Source: Ziziphus jujuba
Lineage: Eukaryota; Streptophyta; Magnoliopsida; Rosales; Rhamnaceae
Direction: 5' to 3'
Assembly (NCBI RefSeq): GCF_031755915.1
Contig: NC_083386.1
Coordinates: 2,328,501-2,392,500 of the forward strand
Length of the DNA stretch: 64,000 bases
Shown here: piece after piece, positions 11,140-24,700 of the stretch
Layout of the letters: each line of letters starts with the position of its first letter
How positions within the stretch are numbered: the first letter of the stretch is position 1
Notes under the pieces: generated by a model
Told to the model about the DNA's origin: nothing
The model's input: only the letters and a program-made list of their open reading frames with translations
Database searches by the model: none
Translations under genes and position numbers: made by a program

Positions 11140-12286
11140 AGAAAACATGAAGGGGCTAGAGGGATTGTTGAAATTAAGATATCATTGTTACAAAAATTGA
11201 TTGGGTTTCTTTAGATATTTTTTTCCTTATGTTATTTGGATGATTCGGAACATGTGATAGCTTCATATCTAGCGCCATATGATCCTTTTGTTTATTTCAT
11301 AGAGTTATAGTATGTGTAATCTTATATTTGGAAAACTTATATTCATTAGGACCATGATCAAGATGTCTATAGTCAAAAGATAACAATTGCCATGCTCTGT
11401 TTTTAATAAACTGAGCAACATTTACAAATTGCCATCCTCTGTTTTTTGAAAACAGAGCTAACTTTCCCTAGTAGGAATCTGCTTAGAAATAAACAGAGCA
11501 CTTGTCTCCAATGAAGATAAATATTGACCGAAGATGAACTAGCTGAGAGAGAAAACTAGCTATTATCGACTGAAGAATGAGTGGTGCAACTCCATATCAT
11601 CTTCATTGCACGTAGCATCTCCTTTAGAGATGCCATCCACACAAATGAGGATCACATCAAACCAAATTCCATTGAATGTTGATTCCCTATACTTCACCAA
11701 ATGAACCAACTCACACACATCTGAGCATCATCACAAAATGGAAATAGTTGTTAAAAGAGATAAATGTATGTAAAATAGCACAAGGTGATAAGAAGCATCT
11801 CTTTCAAAAGTCTTGTTAGCTAAGTCTAACGTTTTGAATATTCTGCAAGTTTCGTATTGTGGATCATGTATATATTACAGTATATAATTATTGTAAACAA
11901 TCAAGACTCAAGAGCATCAATACAAGTGTGAAGTATTCATTCCATACAATGTTACTCTTCGTTCCCTCTCTTTTGCATTTACTCAAATATGAATTTCAAC
12001 ATCTTTGGTACTTTTATTTATTAATATAGTTGAAACAAACATATATATATATATATATATATTATTTGACCACTTCTACGTTTATTCTTTTAATTTTATT
12101 AATCTCATACCAAATAACTATTTTTTTTTTCAAAGTTAATTCTTGGCTAATGATGTATTATGTATACCATCAAATATTCTCTATTGTACATCTGAGTCAT
12201 ATTATATCATATATGCATATTTAGTAGATGATGTAAGCCATGCATTCATATATAGTTCTATTATGTATGTGTGCCAGAAAACTTAC
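10862..12286. repeat. Ankyrin 3' flank, duplicated copy (partner 16395-17096 and 24145-24362)
   Basis: 10862-11535 matches 16395-17096 nearly base for base (for example TTTACCCGTTATTTCACAAT and GGCCACCGTCAYGGTAAC). 11755-12025 matches 24145-24362, and 12155-12286 matches 25843-25946. The partner copy is split by a gypsy insertion and keeps a PGG exon that is deleted here between about 12025 and 12155. This is an older tandem duplication of the end of an ankyrin gene on the minus strand. Confidence 0.85.
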
Positions 12287-12330
12287 AATTTCAGTATCTT
12301 GTAGCTCTTTGTTTGATAGGATTACGTCAA
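12287..12330 (-). pseudogene. Ankyrin-PGG exon-2 end (scrap)
   Basis: On the minus strand the last codons read VILSNKELQDTEI followed by the donor GTAAGTTTTCTGG, the same exon end as copy A (IILSKKKLKDAEI, donor at 25946) and copy B (IILSNKELKNIDL, donor at 57397). Similarity ends at 12330; the remainder of exon 2 and exon 1 are gone. Confidence 0.75.
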
Positions 12331-12570
12331 GACTAATAACCTTTAAATTAAATAAGTCATTTATCTAATAATATAATATCAAGACTAATATGTCAAATGA
12401 AGTTTACTCAATTGATATGTTATTACCACTTACACTTGTAAGCTTATGAATTTAAAACATCAGAACAAGTTGGGGGATAGGGCAAGGGATTATTATAAAC
12501 AATAATAAATAAATAAAAATCAAAATTAATGTTAGATTTTTTTTTTTTTTGGGGCCCATCAAGCTGTCTT

Positions 12571-15388
12571 TGTCAGGATCCGTCCAAGATCCCTCACCTG
12601 AACCTTAGATAAATCCTGATTTCAAAGAAACCCTACCGGACCCTCTAATGGAAAATCCGGCAGAACCTCCCCTAAGGGTTGGATTTACCACAATTTTCCT
12701 GCACAGAAAATGCACTTCTATATACACCACCTTATTCCTCCCACTTTACTACAATTTACTTCCACAAGTTTGCAGGACTTCAAATAAATGACAGAGAACC
12801 AGTGCAGAATTATATAAATAATTGTCCAAATCGTATACAAAGCATTATCAAATACAATTGAATATGAAATTTAATACAATACAAGATAAAAAGAAATAAT
12901 ACAAGATAGAAAGGAAAAAAAAAGCCTCTTGCACTTTCAGCAACGAACCAAGATGTCGAGCTCACTCCCGGACGATCAACGTCGACTAGCCTGGGCCTAA
13001 GGGAACAAAATTTAAAAACGTGAGATGCTAATCATTTCAGTGAATGACCCAATCTACTATCCAATAATAATAATAAAGGATAAATAACTTAGTTAATTGA
13101 TTAATAATAAATAAGTAAATAAATAATAGGTAGTTAAAAAAATAATATTTTCCCTTAAAACCCTCACAATTCACTCAGTTGGAAAAGTTCCCTTTTTAAA
13201 ACATTTTCACAAAATCCAACATTTTATGCCCCAAAAATCCAGAAAATATTTAATTAATAATTTGCAAATAAAAGAGCATAAATTAATAATCCAAAAATCT
13301 TAGTGGGAAATAATTATAAAAAATAAGACTAATGACAAATATTAAATTGGGAATAAAGTATTGTAACTAATTAATACGAAAACACAATAAAATTTACCTT
13401 AACAAAAATGATCCAAGAAATATTTAAATAAATAAAATAAAACCAAATAATTAACAATAGAACTCAATTTAGAATACCAAAACAATGTAACTTATAAAAC
13501 ACTATTAAAAAAATTTTAATTTAAATAAAATTATAAAATATTGTATAACTAAAATCATATCGTGAAAACCATATGATACACCCACTATATACCAGTGGCA
13601 CCAACGGTACCCAGCATCCCAAGCACCACCAGACAAGAGGTTAAAGAGAGAAACCGGCATATGGTCGTGTGGCGTCCCACTACGCCACTGCAAACAGGCC
13701 TCCCGACCATGGCAACCATAGGACAATCCCATAAATCACCTGTGCATTACTCACATCCACTTGCGCGCTAATTATATCCATGTATACAGAACACCAGTAC
13801 GTGTATGGTGCATCTAAAAATCATAAAATTCAATATATTTATTTCCAAATCTCAAAATCTCATAAATACTATCGGGTTTATTCCATCCAATTAAACCCGT
13901 AAATTTTTCACAATTCCTTTATAAATCATCGTCATAAATCCATCGCATAAATTCCACCAATTTCAAATCCATCAATGAAATTAACAATAATTTAAAATAA
14001 ATATTCCTTCAATTCTTCAAAATTCAAAATATAATTAAATTTCACAATTCATCAATATATAAATACATTTTTATTAAACACAAATAAATTCACAATTAAA
14101 TTCAACAGCAATTCAAATTCACAATTTCTTTAAAATTGAATTTCATAAAAATAAAATCTCCATAATTTGTCAAAATCAAATTATGCTTTAATACACATAT
14201 ACATTTCAATTTATTTAAATTGTACCATCAAAATTCCAAACAAAATTTTACTAAACAATTAACACATGAAATATCACATTATCAAATAATCAATTATCAC
14301 AAAATACTTATAATTAAACACCCAAAATCAAGTTTGCAGGTGGGTCACTCACCTTGAGCACGCAATCCAACCAAGATCCTCCATATGATCAATTCTACGA
14401 CTCACACGTGCTCCTAAAATAACAATATTACACAGGATCAAATAAATTAATATTTTTTTTGGATAAATAATACTCGATACCGGAGGGGTTTAATACAAAC
14501 GGTGTCCAAAATTCGTAAATAAGGTATCTATGGAAAGCTAATGAAACGAGGATCACATTACCAACCTCCGTTGGACTCAACTTAACCGCAGGTGGTCGGA
14601 AAGTGGATGGAAGGTTTCGACCGAACTTCCTCCTCTTCTATCTCACAAACGGCTTGGAAATCTAGAGGAAAGGACCAACCACTACCTCAACGACCTCCGG
14701 CTTTGGGCGCCGATCCCAGCGCATCCACCGACCAATCGACCGATGACTGGGTGCCAGGATTCATCCAACTGTGGGCCACCACGCCGTCCGACGCGTGTAG
14801 CCGTACGGTGGCCAGAAGAGATGCAGTATGGAGAGAGAGATTGACGAGAAGGAGAAATGAAAAGAGAAGGAGAAGAAGGAAGAAGAAGAAGAAAGGAAGA
14901 AGAAGCCCGTGGAGGCATTTTCCCACGTGGGGGAAAAGGAAAAAAGAAGAAAAAGAATATATATATATATATAAAATAGTATTAAATAATACAATATTTT
15001 AAAAAAAACTTTACAGATTCATAACTTGTAAACCACATATCCGTTTTGGACGTGCCACTAGTCTATGAACTTGCATTGACAAGTACTTCATAATATACAT
15101 GAGTCAAAACTCAACTTTGCACGAATAAAAAGTCAACTCCGGCACCTCTTGGACAGTTCAGATATCAACTTGTTTTGCCCATAATTTTCAAATGGTAGCT
15201 CCATTTTCAACTTGCTACTAGTCTATGAACTCGAGTCGATGCATACTTTGCAAGATACCCCGATCAAAGAGAAATTCCATCCAGATCAAAAAGTCAAATT
15301 TGACCCCTCTCGGTCAATGGCGATCAAACCCGGTCAATCTCGGTCAACGTAAAGAAAATTCCAATGTTGTTTGGGACGGGGTGTGACA
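12571..15388 (-). mobile_element. Solo LTR, Tekay-like, with perfect TSD GTCTT
   Basis: The minus-strand LTR starts at 15388 (TGTCACACCCCGTCCC) and ends at 12571 (CGGATCCTGACA). It is flanked by GTCTT at 12566-12570 and again at 15389-15393, so it is a clean solo LTR of 2818 bp made by LTR-LTR recombination. It carries the shared splice-like pair: CAAGGTGAGT with GT at 14352 and CCCTTAG ending at 12997 (segment of 1356 bp). Frames such as 14592-15002 and 14687-14994 fall in its GC-rich half and are not genes. Confidence 0.95.
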
Positions 15389-15393
15389 GTCTT

Positions 15394-16394
15394 AATGTGA
15401 GCCAGTCTTTTAAATTATACCAGTCATTTATCTAATAATTTTTAAATGTTAATCTAATTAACTTATTATATTATTAAATATTAATTATTAAACTTGTAAA
15501 TACTAGGCATCAAAAAATTTTGCCATATAATATAATTGTTATACTGCTAAGAAAAAATAAAAAGGAAGAAGAAAAAAATTTGCCATATAATATAATTGTC
15601 ATATTGCTAAGAAAAAATAAAGACGAAGAAGAATAAGAAAAACAATACAAGCATCTATGCAACAGAGAGAGAAAAACAAAAATAAACAAGAGGGAAAAAA
15701 ATTTTGAAAGAAGAGAAAAAAGAAACAAATCTAAAGGGGAAAAAATAAATAATTAGAGTCAGAGGAAAAAATAAAGATAAAGAGGAATAACGATATAAAA
15801 GAAGATAAGAAAAACAGAAAAGGAAAAAGTGAAAGATAAGGGGGGGTAAAAACCTAAAACTTGAATCTGGTGCAAAAATAAATAAATTAATTAATTCATA
15901 ATTAATTCGGTAAAAATGAAAGGAATAAAAGTATAATAATATAAATATACATATAATACATAATTAATTCAAATCCGTAACATAATTATGTTGTAAATAA
16001 CAAAGTATTTACCATTAAAAAAATTACTAACTTACCTAACAAAAATTTTTCTTTTAAAATTTCTTATTCCAACTTTGGAACTTTTTTATTTTTACCAGTT
16101 TAGATTTTATATATTAATTCATATCCGTAACATAATTATGTTGTATATGACAAGTATTTATGCTTAATATTATTTTAGTCAATTAGTTTTGGCTATTCAT
16201 TAGTTTGAATTTATTTGTTTTAGATTTTTTTTTATTAGTTTACTTTTTTAATTTGATTCTTGTTTCGCTTTTAATATTTTATTTTGTAGGATTATATCCC
16301 ATTTTGCTACCTAAATACACTGTAACAATGTTATTTGTATTTCTATAATCAATAAGGAAATAGAAACCATCTAAAAATAAATTTTCTTTTAATT
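15394..16394. other. AT-rich spacer with short local duplications
   Basis: Two copies of a block containing TTGCCATATAATATAATTGT lie at about 15519 and 15579. ATCCGTAACATAATTATGTT occurs near 15974 and 16124. No gene is seen; the 72-aa frame at 15510-15728 is low-complexity. Confidence 0.6.
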
Positions 16395-17096
16395 CACCAG
16401 CATTTGGAAAACTATTTACCCGTTATTTCACAATGAATGTGAAAACCAGTTTAACTAGTGCTTTGCTTGTCTTTATGATGTGTGCCTCTAAGTAAGGTAT
16501 AAAGGCAGTACTCTCCCCTGGACAAGCATAAAATTTTTTTAATATTCCATTCATGGCCACCGTCACGGTAACCTCAATGTTGGTTAAATTTCCAATGTGC
16601 TGTTTCTAGTGAAAGGAATCATGTACTAAAAATTGATATTGTTGTACTAAAATTGTGAAGAAAACATGAAGGGGCCAAAGGGTTTAAAATTGTGAAGAAA
16701 ACATGAAGGAGCCAGAGGGGATGTTGAAATTAAGATGGTATTGCTAGTAAAATTGATTAGGCTTCTTTATATTATTTCTTTCCTTTTGTTACTTGGATGA
16801 TTTGGAACATGTGATAGCTTCATATCCAGCACCATTTGATCCTATTGTTTATTTCACAGAGTTATAGTATGTGTCATCTTAGATTTGGAAAACTTATATT
16901 CATTAGGACAACGATCAAGATGTATGTAGTCAAATGATAACACATTGCCATGCTCTATTTTTTAAAAAACAGAGCAACTTTTACAAATTTCCATCCTCTA
17001 TTTTTTGGAAACAAAGCTAACTTTCCCTGATAGTAGGAATCTTCTTAGAAATAAACAGAGCGCTTGTCTCCAGTGAAGATAAATATCGACCGAGAC
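16395..17096. repeat. Ankyrin copy A 3' flank, distal part
   Basis: Partner of 10862-11535. Similarity stops near AAATATCGACCGAGA at about 17096, where the minus-strand gypsy fragment begins. Compared with the other copy, about 217 bp of flank are missing at the insertion. A short tandem duplication of TTGTGAAGAAAACATGAAGG lies at 16655-16710. Confidence 0.85.
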
Positions 17097-20000
17097 TTGA
17101 GTTTTTGAGACTCAACCTTACTTGTTCCAACATCTGATCGGACATCTTGCAACATTTTCGAGCATCCTTCATGTGAGATCCCACATCGGTTGGAAAGGGG
17201 AACGAAGCATGCCATGTAAGTGGGTGTGGATACCTTTCCCTTGAGATGCGTTTTGACAAAACCGTGCGGGCTGGACCTAAAACGGACAATATCTCATGCG
17301 TGTGGACTGGGCTGTTACAGTTGGTATCAGAGCCAGACCCGGATTGGTGTTCCAGCCAAGACGCTGGACCCCAAGGGAGGTGGATTGTGAGATCTCATAT
17401 CAGTTGGAAAGGGGAACGAAGCATGCCATATAAGTGGGTGTGGATACCTTTCCCTTAAGACGCGTTTTAACAAAACCGTGCGGGCTGGACCCAAAGCGGA
17501 CAATATCTCTTGCGGGTGGACTGGGCTGTTACACTTCAAGGTTGTGATTCCAACCAAATGACCATCTTTTCCTATGATGCACTCCTGACCAGGTCGAGAT
17601 CTAAATGATAAAGACAGGACGACAACCATGTTGACCATCACTTCTCCCATAATTCCAAATTTGACCATTGAAGACTTGCCAATTGAAGAAACAAGTATGT
17701 CTTTCTCCATTAGATTTTTGTCCATGTCATTTGAGCATAATGGGAATTCAACATTTTGCTTTCTGACCCATCTCTTTGCATAATTCTTCACCACTAAAGT
17801 GCTAACTTCAGATGAGATGACCACTTTCTTAGCAGTAGTTTCGGCCAAACTCTTTAAGTTTTCTGATCTTCCTTCCGAGTCACAAATATGTGACTTCAAT
17901 TCCTTCATCATATTGCCTTTGTGATTTTTAGGTTGAGTTAGTATTTTCACTGGCCCTTTTTCAGCAGCCTTCTTGTGGTTATTTGCTTCTTGTACTAATA
18001 TCCTTGCCACAACATGTTGCCGTTGCATTCGTCTCTTCTGAGCCCTGGTGAGCGGTTAATAATGCTTTTATTCTGCACAGTACTAGTGGCTTATTTCTGT
18101 AATTGGTGGCCTAAATGTCCTCAGCTTCTCAATTTTATGAGAAACCAATCTTATTCGATTATCTCTCGAAAATGTAACCTAGAGCTTGGAGTCAAATTGC
18201 CCCCCTGGTGTTGATGGTTCAACTTCCAATGCCCATCTCACATTTTTAGTCTTAGGCGCTTGAATACTGACTTTGGACTATGAGGCCCGTAATTCTCTGG
18301 TGGTGACTTTAACACATTCTGCTCACATATCTCTCCAAGTTGCTTCTTTCCATCGTCAACTCTATGTTTGCAGTGGGTACAAAACACTTTGGTCGAATAC
18401 TCCTTTTTCAGATTCTGTCATATGAGGATTGTCCTAGCTCGACCTTAATTCTAGGTTTAGTCAAGTTTACAATGTTGGCCGAAACCATATCCACTTAGGC
18501 CAATGGGAGAGAATTGCTATCAACCTTCATTACATCCTTTCCTTTTTCCGAAAACTTTAAGGTGCCCTTGTCGATTAAAGCTTGGATTGCATTTTGGAAC
18601 ACTACACAATGAACAGTTTGATGCATCCACATACCATGCCACGTGTAGTACAGTTTCTTTTTAGTTTCTTTCGCTGGGGATAAAACATGGCCGTCGGGTA
18701 ATTTAATTACCTTGTTGGCTAACAGTAGTAAAAAATTTAGTCAACTTTGGATATGTCAAAACTGTAAACCTTTTTTGGCTCGAGCTGATTCTTTTATGTA
18801 TCCATGACCAAATGAGGAATCCTTTGGTTCCTTATTGGTTTAGCTAAAGCTTTGCATACATATGGCCTAGTGGCCACTACCTCAGTAGCATCGATTTCGA
18901 TGGAGGCATCCTTGATTCCTTGGTTTCCAACTTCAACCGAATAAATCTCCGTATTTGGATCTCTATAGTATGATCCCCAATATGAGTTCTTCCTCTGATA
19001 ATCTTCCCTTAAAATACCTTCATATCTAGATGCTCGAGAGACTATCTTGAACAAATCATGAAACTTCGTCCCGTCAAACTTCTTCCGAAGCTTATAACCC
19101 AGTACACTCTAGGCTAGCTTGACAAACTCTCTTTTTGGTATATCCAGATGCCATCTAATCCTTGCCTTTTTGAACAAAGTGATAAAGTTCTCCACTGATT
19201 CTCCTTCCATCTGACGCAAACACGACAAATCAGCCATAGAGATCTCCTGCTCAATCCTGTAAAATTGTTCATGGAATTTCTGCTCTAATTCTTGCCACCT
19301 ATGGATTGAGTTTGGTTGCAGGTTGATGTACCACGAGAAAGCAGAACCTGTCAAAGAGTTAGCAAACAGATGGAGCTTTAAGAATTCATTGGCCACAGCT
19401 TCTCCACATTGAATAGTGAAGCGGCCTATGTGCTCCACAGTGGATTGATTCTCTTCACCCGAAAACAAGGTGAATTCAGGAAACCTGAATCCCCTTGGAA
19501 ATTCTATCCGATTAATAGCCTCTAGGTAAGGCCTTTTATAGGATGATCGGCCAATTCTTCTGAATGTAGGGCCGATCTTTTCCTGGATGATTGTCTCAAC
19601 GGCCTCCCTATCCATGCCCTGGCCATTGTGTATCCAGTTTCAGACATTATGCTTGTGTCTCCATGTCGGGTCGTGGTAGTCGGTCTGGTGGTGATGATCT
19701 TCATTTTGGCCATATAGAAAGTTTTGGCCAAATTGTTTAGCATTCCCCCCACCATGACCTTGATTTTGGACAGGTGGCAAAATATGGAGCTGAATGTCTG
19801 CCTTCCTCCGTTAACATTATTTGTAGCCTGAGGGGCCTGCATGCCATAAGGTGTGGCTTGAAAAGCCCGCATTAGATGTGGTACAGCCTGAAGGGCCAGT
19901 ACAATCTGTTCTTCTTGGCCATTTCTAACATTCTGGCCTTGGTTTTCGGTTGGTCCTCCACCATAAATTGGGTGCCGAGCTGGTAGGGGAATATAAGGTT

Positions 20001-20505
20001 GTTGTTCTGGCATGACTATCCTTCCTTTACTTCCATTTGTTCTCGCTAGAACAGCTGGTGCATCGGTTCTTACCGTGTTACCTTCAAGTAAGGCTGAAAA
20101 GGCCTGCAACTATTATTCTTGCCCAGTAAATGGCCTTGCCCCACTCGACGAGGCTTGAGTAACTTGCAATTATTGATGCAACAAATCCATAATGCCTTCC
20201 AGCATTGTTGGTGAGTCTCCTGATATGCTTCCATCTTCCTTTGTCCTTCCTTCAGATCTCGGGATAGCAAACAGATCAACCCGTGGGTAGACATCTCTAT
20301 CGAATCGAGAGTCTTGCCAACTTCTTCCTCTTTGTTTTTGTTGCGGGTGTTGGACTCCAAAGACCTTGATCGAGTCTGAATCATTATCTTCAATTAAAAA
20401 TTTGTGTAGTCCCATCGGACATGCCAAAAAGATATGTTGGAATAAAGTTAGAAAATTTTCAACAATCTGTCGTCTCCTAAATTCGCGAGTATGCCACTTC
20501 AAACC
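17097..20505 (-). mobile_element. Ty3-gypsy gag region, broken (minus strand)
   Basis: Fragments of one polyprotein are read in order from 20502 down. The clearest (19615-19109) has a Retrotrans_gag domain: FRFPEFTLFSGEENQSTVEH, then FLKLHLFANSLTGSAFSWYI and FHEQFYRIEQEISMADLSCL. Further fragments lie at 20109-19522, 19054-18794 and 18028-17539 and then 17170-17097. Frame changes between them and the absence of reverse transcriptase or integrase show a dead, truncated element. Its gag is unlike the Tekay-like gag at 37012, so it is a second gypsy lineage. A TRIM interrupts it at 17172-17533. Confidence 0.8.
17172..17533 (+). mobile_element. Complete TRIM (terminal-repeat retrotransposon in miniature), TSD CTTCA
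   Basis: Two 148-bp LTRs (17172-17319 and 17386-17533) each begin TGTGAGAT and end GGGCTGTTACA. The 66-bp interior has the primer-binding site TGGTATCAGAGC (17322-17333, complementary to initiator-methionine tRNA 3' end) and a purine-rich AAGGGAGGTGGA just before LTR2. CTTCA flanks both sides (17167-17171, 17534-17538). It codes for nothing and depends on other elements for movement. The two LTRs differ at several positions. The overlapping frames are artefacts. Confidence 0.97.
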
Positions 20506-23500
20506 TGTAACAGTTCAAAGAAATAAAAAAAAATGTGCACCAAATGTAACACCCCGTCTCAAAGTACAACGGAAATTTTCCAACTTTGACCGTTAACCGT
20601 TGACCGAAGGGGTCAAAAGTTGACTTTTTGACTCGGATGGAATTCTAGGTTGACTGAGATACCGTTACTAAGTAAACGTTGGCACGAGTTTGAAGACTAG
20701 TAGCACATTGAAAACGGAGCTACGGTTTGAAAGTTATGAGCAAAACAAGTTGAGGTCCAAACTGTCCAAGGGATGCCGGAGTTGACTTTTTATTCATGCA
20801 AAGTTGAGCTTTGACTCATGCATGGTTGTGAAGTACTCATCGATACGAGTCCGTAGACTAGCGGCACATCCGATTTGGACATGTGGTTTGAAAGTTATGG
20901 ACCTGTAGAGTTTTTCAAATACTATATTATTTTAATATTATTTTTAAACGTGTAACAATGTGCCACGTGTGACTTAATAAATGTGACCATGTGTCACCAT
21001 GATGTGATGCCACATGTCAACCATGCTTAATACCATATTATTTTATTATTGTTATTTTATATAATAATATTATTTTTAATATTATTTAATTATTTTATTT
21101 TATTTTTTATTTCTTTTTCTTTCTTTTTCTTTTCTTTTTCCTTTTTTTTTCTTTTCCCCCATGTGAGAAAACACCCAGCCCCCACCCGAAGCCTCCTTCT
21201 TCTTCCTCTTTCTTCTTCCTTTCCTTTCCTTCTTCCTATCGGGCCCTTGCCGTTTCTTCGTTTCCGGCCACCGGACGGCCACACGCGCCGGCCACCGATG
21301 AAGCCCAGTTCCCGGAGACCCTGACCTCCAAGTTTTCCTGCCAGATGCCGCCGGACGCGCCCAGATCGAGCCGGTGAAGTCGGCGGCAGTGGGTTGAATT
21401 TTTCCAGCGATTTTCGCCGTTTCCGGCCAACCCAATCTGGTCTTCCACCCCTTTCCCCTTATTTTGGGTCCTCTGAGTTCAAATATGGCCTCCAATTGTT
21501 TAAATTCAAAGTGGTTCGAAAGTTATGAGGAGATGAAATTCGGCCAGTACTTCCCAGGAAAATTCCGACCACCACCGGCAGAATTGGGGTCAATGGAGAC
21601 CAGTAATGCGATCCTCGTTCCATAAGCTTTGTTTCGGTATATTACTCGTCAATTTTGGTTAACGTTTGTGTTTAACCCCCCGGGTACCGGGTATTATTTA
21701 TCTGAATAAAATATTATTTTATTTGACTGTGTGTGAATTGTTGTTCTAGGAGCACGTGTGCGTCGTGGAATTGATCCCATGGAGGATCTTAGGTTAATTG
21801 CATGCTCCAGGTGAGTGACCCACCTTAAAAACTATTTTCGGGTGATGATTTATATTTATTTTGTGATATTTGAATATTTGGAAAATATATGTATGTGGTT
21901 GGAATTTTATAAAATTGGGTATTTATAGTATACTGTCAAATTTCGGATGTTTGGTTATATGCATACATATATATTTTTTGATGTCATGATTGAATATTGG
22001 AGAAATTCAAAGAATTTATTATTTAAATTCTGGATTACTAATATTATTATTTTTACCAAGAATTTTCATGTACAATCAAGGGCTTATGAAGAGAAAATAT
22101 ATTTAAATATTTTTGTGAGCATTATATATTATTTTGGAGGAAAAGAAATTGATTTAAAGGATTTGAAGAAAAATATTGGTATGATGGTACTGTATGTTTT
22201 AAAAAGGTAATTATGCATTTATAATGCGAGGTGGTTGATTTCATGGTTTTGAGTAAACCATATTTCTTTTCTATATTGATGATTTATGGTGAGAAATGCA
22301 AGGAATGTGGGATTGGAGATTTTTATAACTTCCACGGTAAATTTCGGAAATTTTTGGTAATAATAAAAATGGGCTATTGGTATTTATTTTATTTTAATTA
22401 TTTTAGACGCACTTATGCAGTACTGGTGTTCTGTACCATACATGAGATTGTGATTAGCGCGCAGGTTTTAGTCTCCCGTGAGTTACCTATGGACTTGAGG
22501 GCAGGCCAGTTTAGTATAGTGCACATAACCGTCCTCCTCCTAGGCTGGGATGACAGTCTCCCGTGAGTTACCTACGGACTTGAGGGCAGGCCGGTTTAGT
22601 ATAGTACACATAACCGCCCTTCTCCTAGGCCGGGATGACAGGTTTTAGCAGCGGCGCTGTCGGAACGCCGAAGCGACTGTATGCCGGTCTCTCTTTAACC
22701 CCCGCCTGAGGGTGCTCGGGACGCTGAGTATCATAGGGCATCACTGGTATATAGTGTGGTGCATCAGGCTATTTTCGATTTGAATTTTTAAGCTTATTAT
22801 TTGGAAATACTATTCAAATAAAATGGTTAATTTATTTAAGTTTTACCGTTTATTTCGACAAATAATTTTTATAGCATTTTTCTATATGATTTATTAATTG
22901 TTATTCAAAATTTACTTTATTCCGGATTATTTTTCTGAGTGCATTGGATTCCAAAAATTGTTGCATTTTATTGGTAATTATCGATTAAATATTTTCATAT
23001 AAATCGTGGTGCTCTATATTATTATTTGCATGATTTTGTATTTTAAATGTTGATATTCCATTTATTTATTATTTAATTAATTATTTATTGGCTACCTTGA
23101 TTTTTGGGGAAATATAATTGCTGGGTTTTGTGAAATGTTTTAAAAGGGGAACTTTTCCAACCGAGTGAACCGTGAGGGTTTTGAGAGGAATTATTATTTT
23201 CAATTAATTATTATTTATTTACTCATTTATTGTTAATTATTCAAATGTGCTATAATTTTTGTTACTATTATAATTCTATAGTAGATAGGGTCACTCACTG
23301 AGATGATTAGCATCTCACGTTTTTAAATTCAGTTCCCTTAGGTTCGGGCTGGTAGGCGACATCAGAATCAACTCGACGTTTGTTGCTGTTGAGTTTCAAG
23401 AGTTATGCTTCCTTGTATTCTATTGTATTATTGTTTCCTATTTTATGTTGTATAACTTTCATACTCATCTGTAACTTATGATGCTCTGTATATTTACTGG

Positions 23501-24144
23501 ACCTATTGTATCAATACTACATGAATTTCCTGTTTATTTTATCGGAGTGCTGAAAGTTGTGGATTAAATTGTAATAATGTGGGAGGAATAAGGGGATATT
23601 TCTAGAAATGTGTTTTCAGTGCAGGAAAATTATGGTAAGTCCAACCCTTAGGGGAGGTTCTGCCGGATTTTCCATTGGAAGGTCCGGTAGGGTTTCCTTG
23701 GGATCAGGGCTTGTCTAGGGTTCCGGTGAGGAATTTTGGACGGGTCCTGACACCAAATGAATTAAACTCCTCAGACGATTGTATTGATTATTGGAGAACA
23801 AAAATAATCTTACAAGATCTGATTGCCTTAATGATTAAAGGACAACTAAGAACAATAAATTAGAGAAAGTAAATTCTAAAGAGAATAAACTAATTAGTCT
23901 AAGGTCTTGTAGCTGTAGTAGAGATATGTCAAGCTCACTTCAAAGCCAATGGAGCTTCAATTTATATAAGAGAAAATGGCCAAATACTTCATGCACTTTC
24001 AGCCGAAACTCCAACTTCAAAATCTCAATTTATACATGTGACAATTGCATGACCATCCACTCCCAATTAATTAATCTCTCAATAATAATACTCCAATAAA
24101 TTGGAAATATTAATTTTAAAAAAATAATATTTTTTGGCCAAACA
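20506..24144 (-). mobile_element. 5' LTR of the minus-strand gypsy fragment, split by a solo LTR
   Basis: On the minus strand a sequence from TGTTTGGCC (24144) to GAACTGTTACA (20506) lies directly upstream of gag. It contains a TATA-like TCTTATATAAATTG near 23970 and ends in CA. About 426 bp remain once the inserted Tekay-like solo LTR (20545-23752) and one copy of its CCAAA target duplication are removed. No matching 3' LTR is present, so the element is truncated at about 17097. Confidence 0.65.
20545..23752 (+). mobile_element. Solo LTR, Tekay-like, with perfect TSD CCAAA
   Basis: It starts TGTAACACCCCGTCTC and ends GGACGGGTCCTGACA (3208 bp). CCAAA stands on both sides (20540-20544 and 23753-23757). 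It sits inside the LTR of the minus-strand gypsy fragment, so it is younger than that element. The splice-like pair CCAGGTGAGT (GT at 21811) and CCCTTAG (ending 23341) bounds a 1531-bp AT-rich segment. Short frames inside (21049-22566) are LTR noise. Confidence 0.95.
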
Positions 24145-24362
24145 AGATGTGTATGTAAGACAGCGTAAGGTGATAATAAGTAACACTTTCAAAAGTCTAG
24201 TTAGCTAAGTGCAAAGTTTTGAATATTTTGTAAGTTCGTAAACAATCAAAACTGAATGGTATCAATACAAGTGTGAAGTATTCATTCCATAAAATATTAC
24301 TATTCGTTCACTCTCTTTTGCATTTGCTCAAATATGAATTTCAACATCTTCTGGTGCTTTTA
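24145..24362. repeat. Ankyrin copy A 3' flank, proximal part
   Basis: Matches 11755-12025: shared blocks include AATACAAGTGTGAAGTATTC and TCAAATATGAATTTCAACAT. It joins the gypsy fragment at 24144 and leads into the PGG exon of copy A. Confidence 0.85.
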
Positions 24363-24700
24363 TTTAATAAATTTTAATTCTCTTTTTAGAAATATCGTTT
24401 CTTTTTAAATTTTCTTTCCTCTCGGTCTTTTCTTTGGTTTTTTTTTCTAATTTTTTTCGACAATCTTAATTAGAGTTGCTATGAAATTGCAGCACTTTTT
24501 TTCCAAACTAGATAAAAAAGTGCAATTTAAAAAAAAAAAAAAGGCATTATTAATTAATTAAAACCAAATTGAAGGCAGCGCATTATATCATAAAACTAAT
24601 AGTGGAGTTCATTGGAAGTACTTAACAATATCCAGCATAGCAAATACAATACATAGGGAGTTCCAACATTGATATGCAATTTGAATTTAACTATAATGTT

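Noticed and set aside
14592..15002. 136-codon frame and minus-strand shadows
   Set aside because: Inside the solo LTR 12571-15388; Arg/Lys-rich translation of a GA-rich tract.
17017..17458. Frames spanning the TRIM
   Set aside because: Created by joining gag remnants with TRIM LTR sequence; the TRIM is non-coding.
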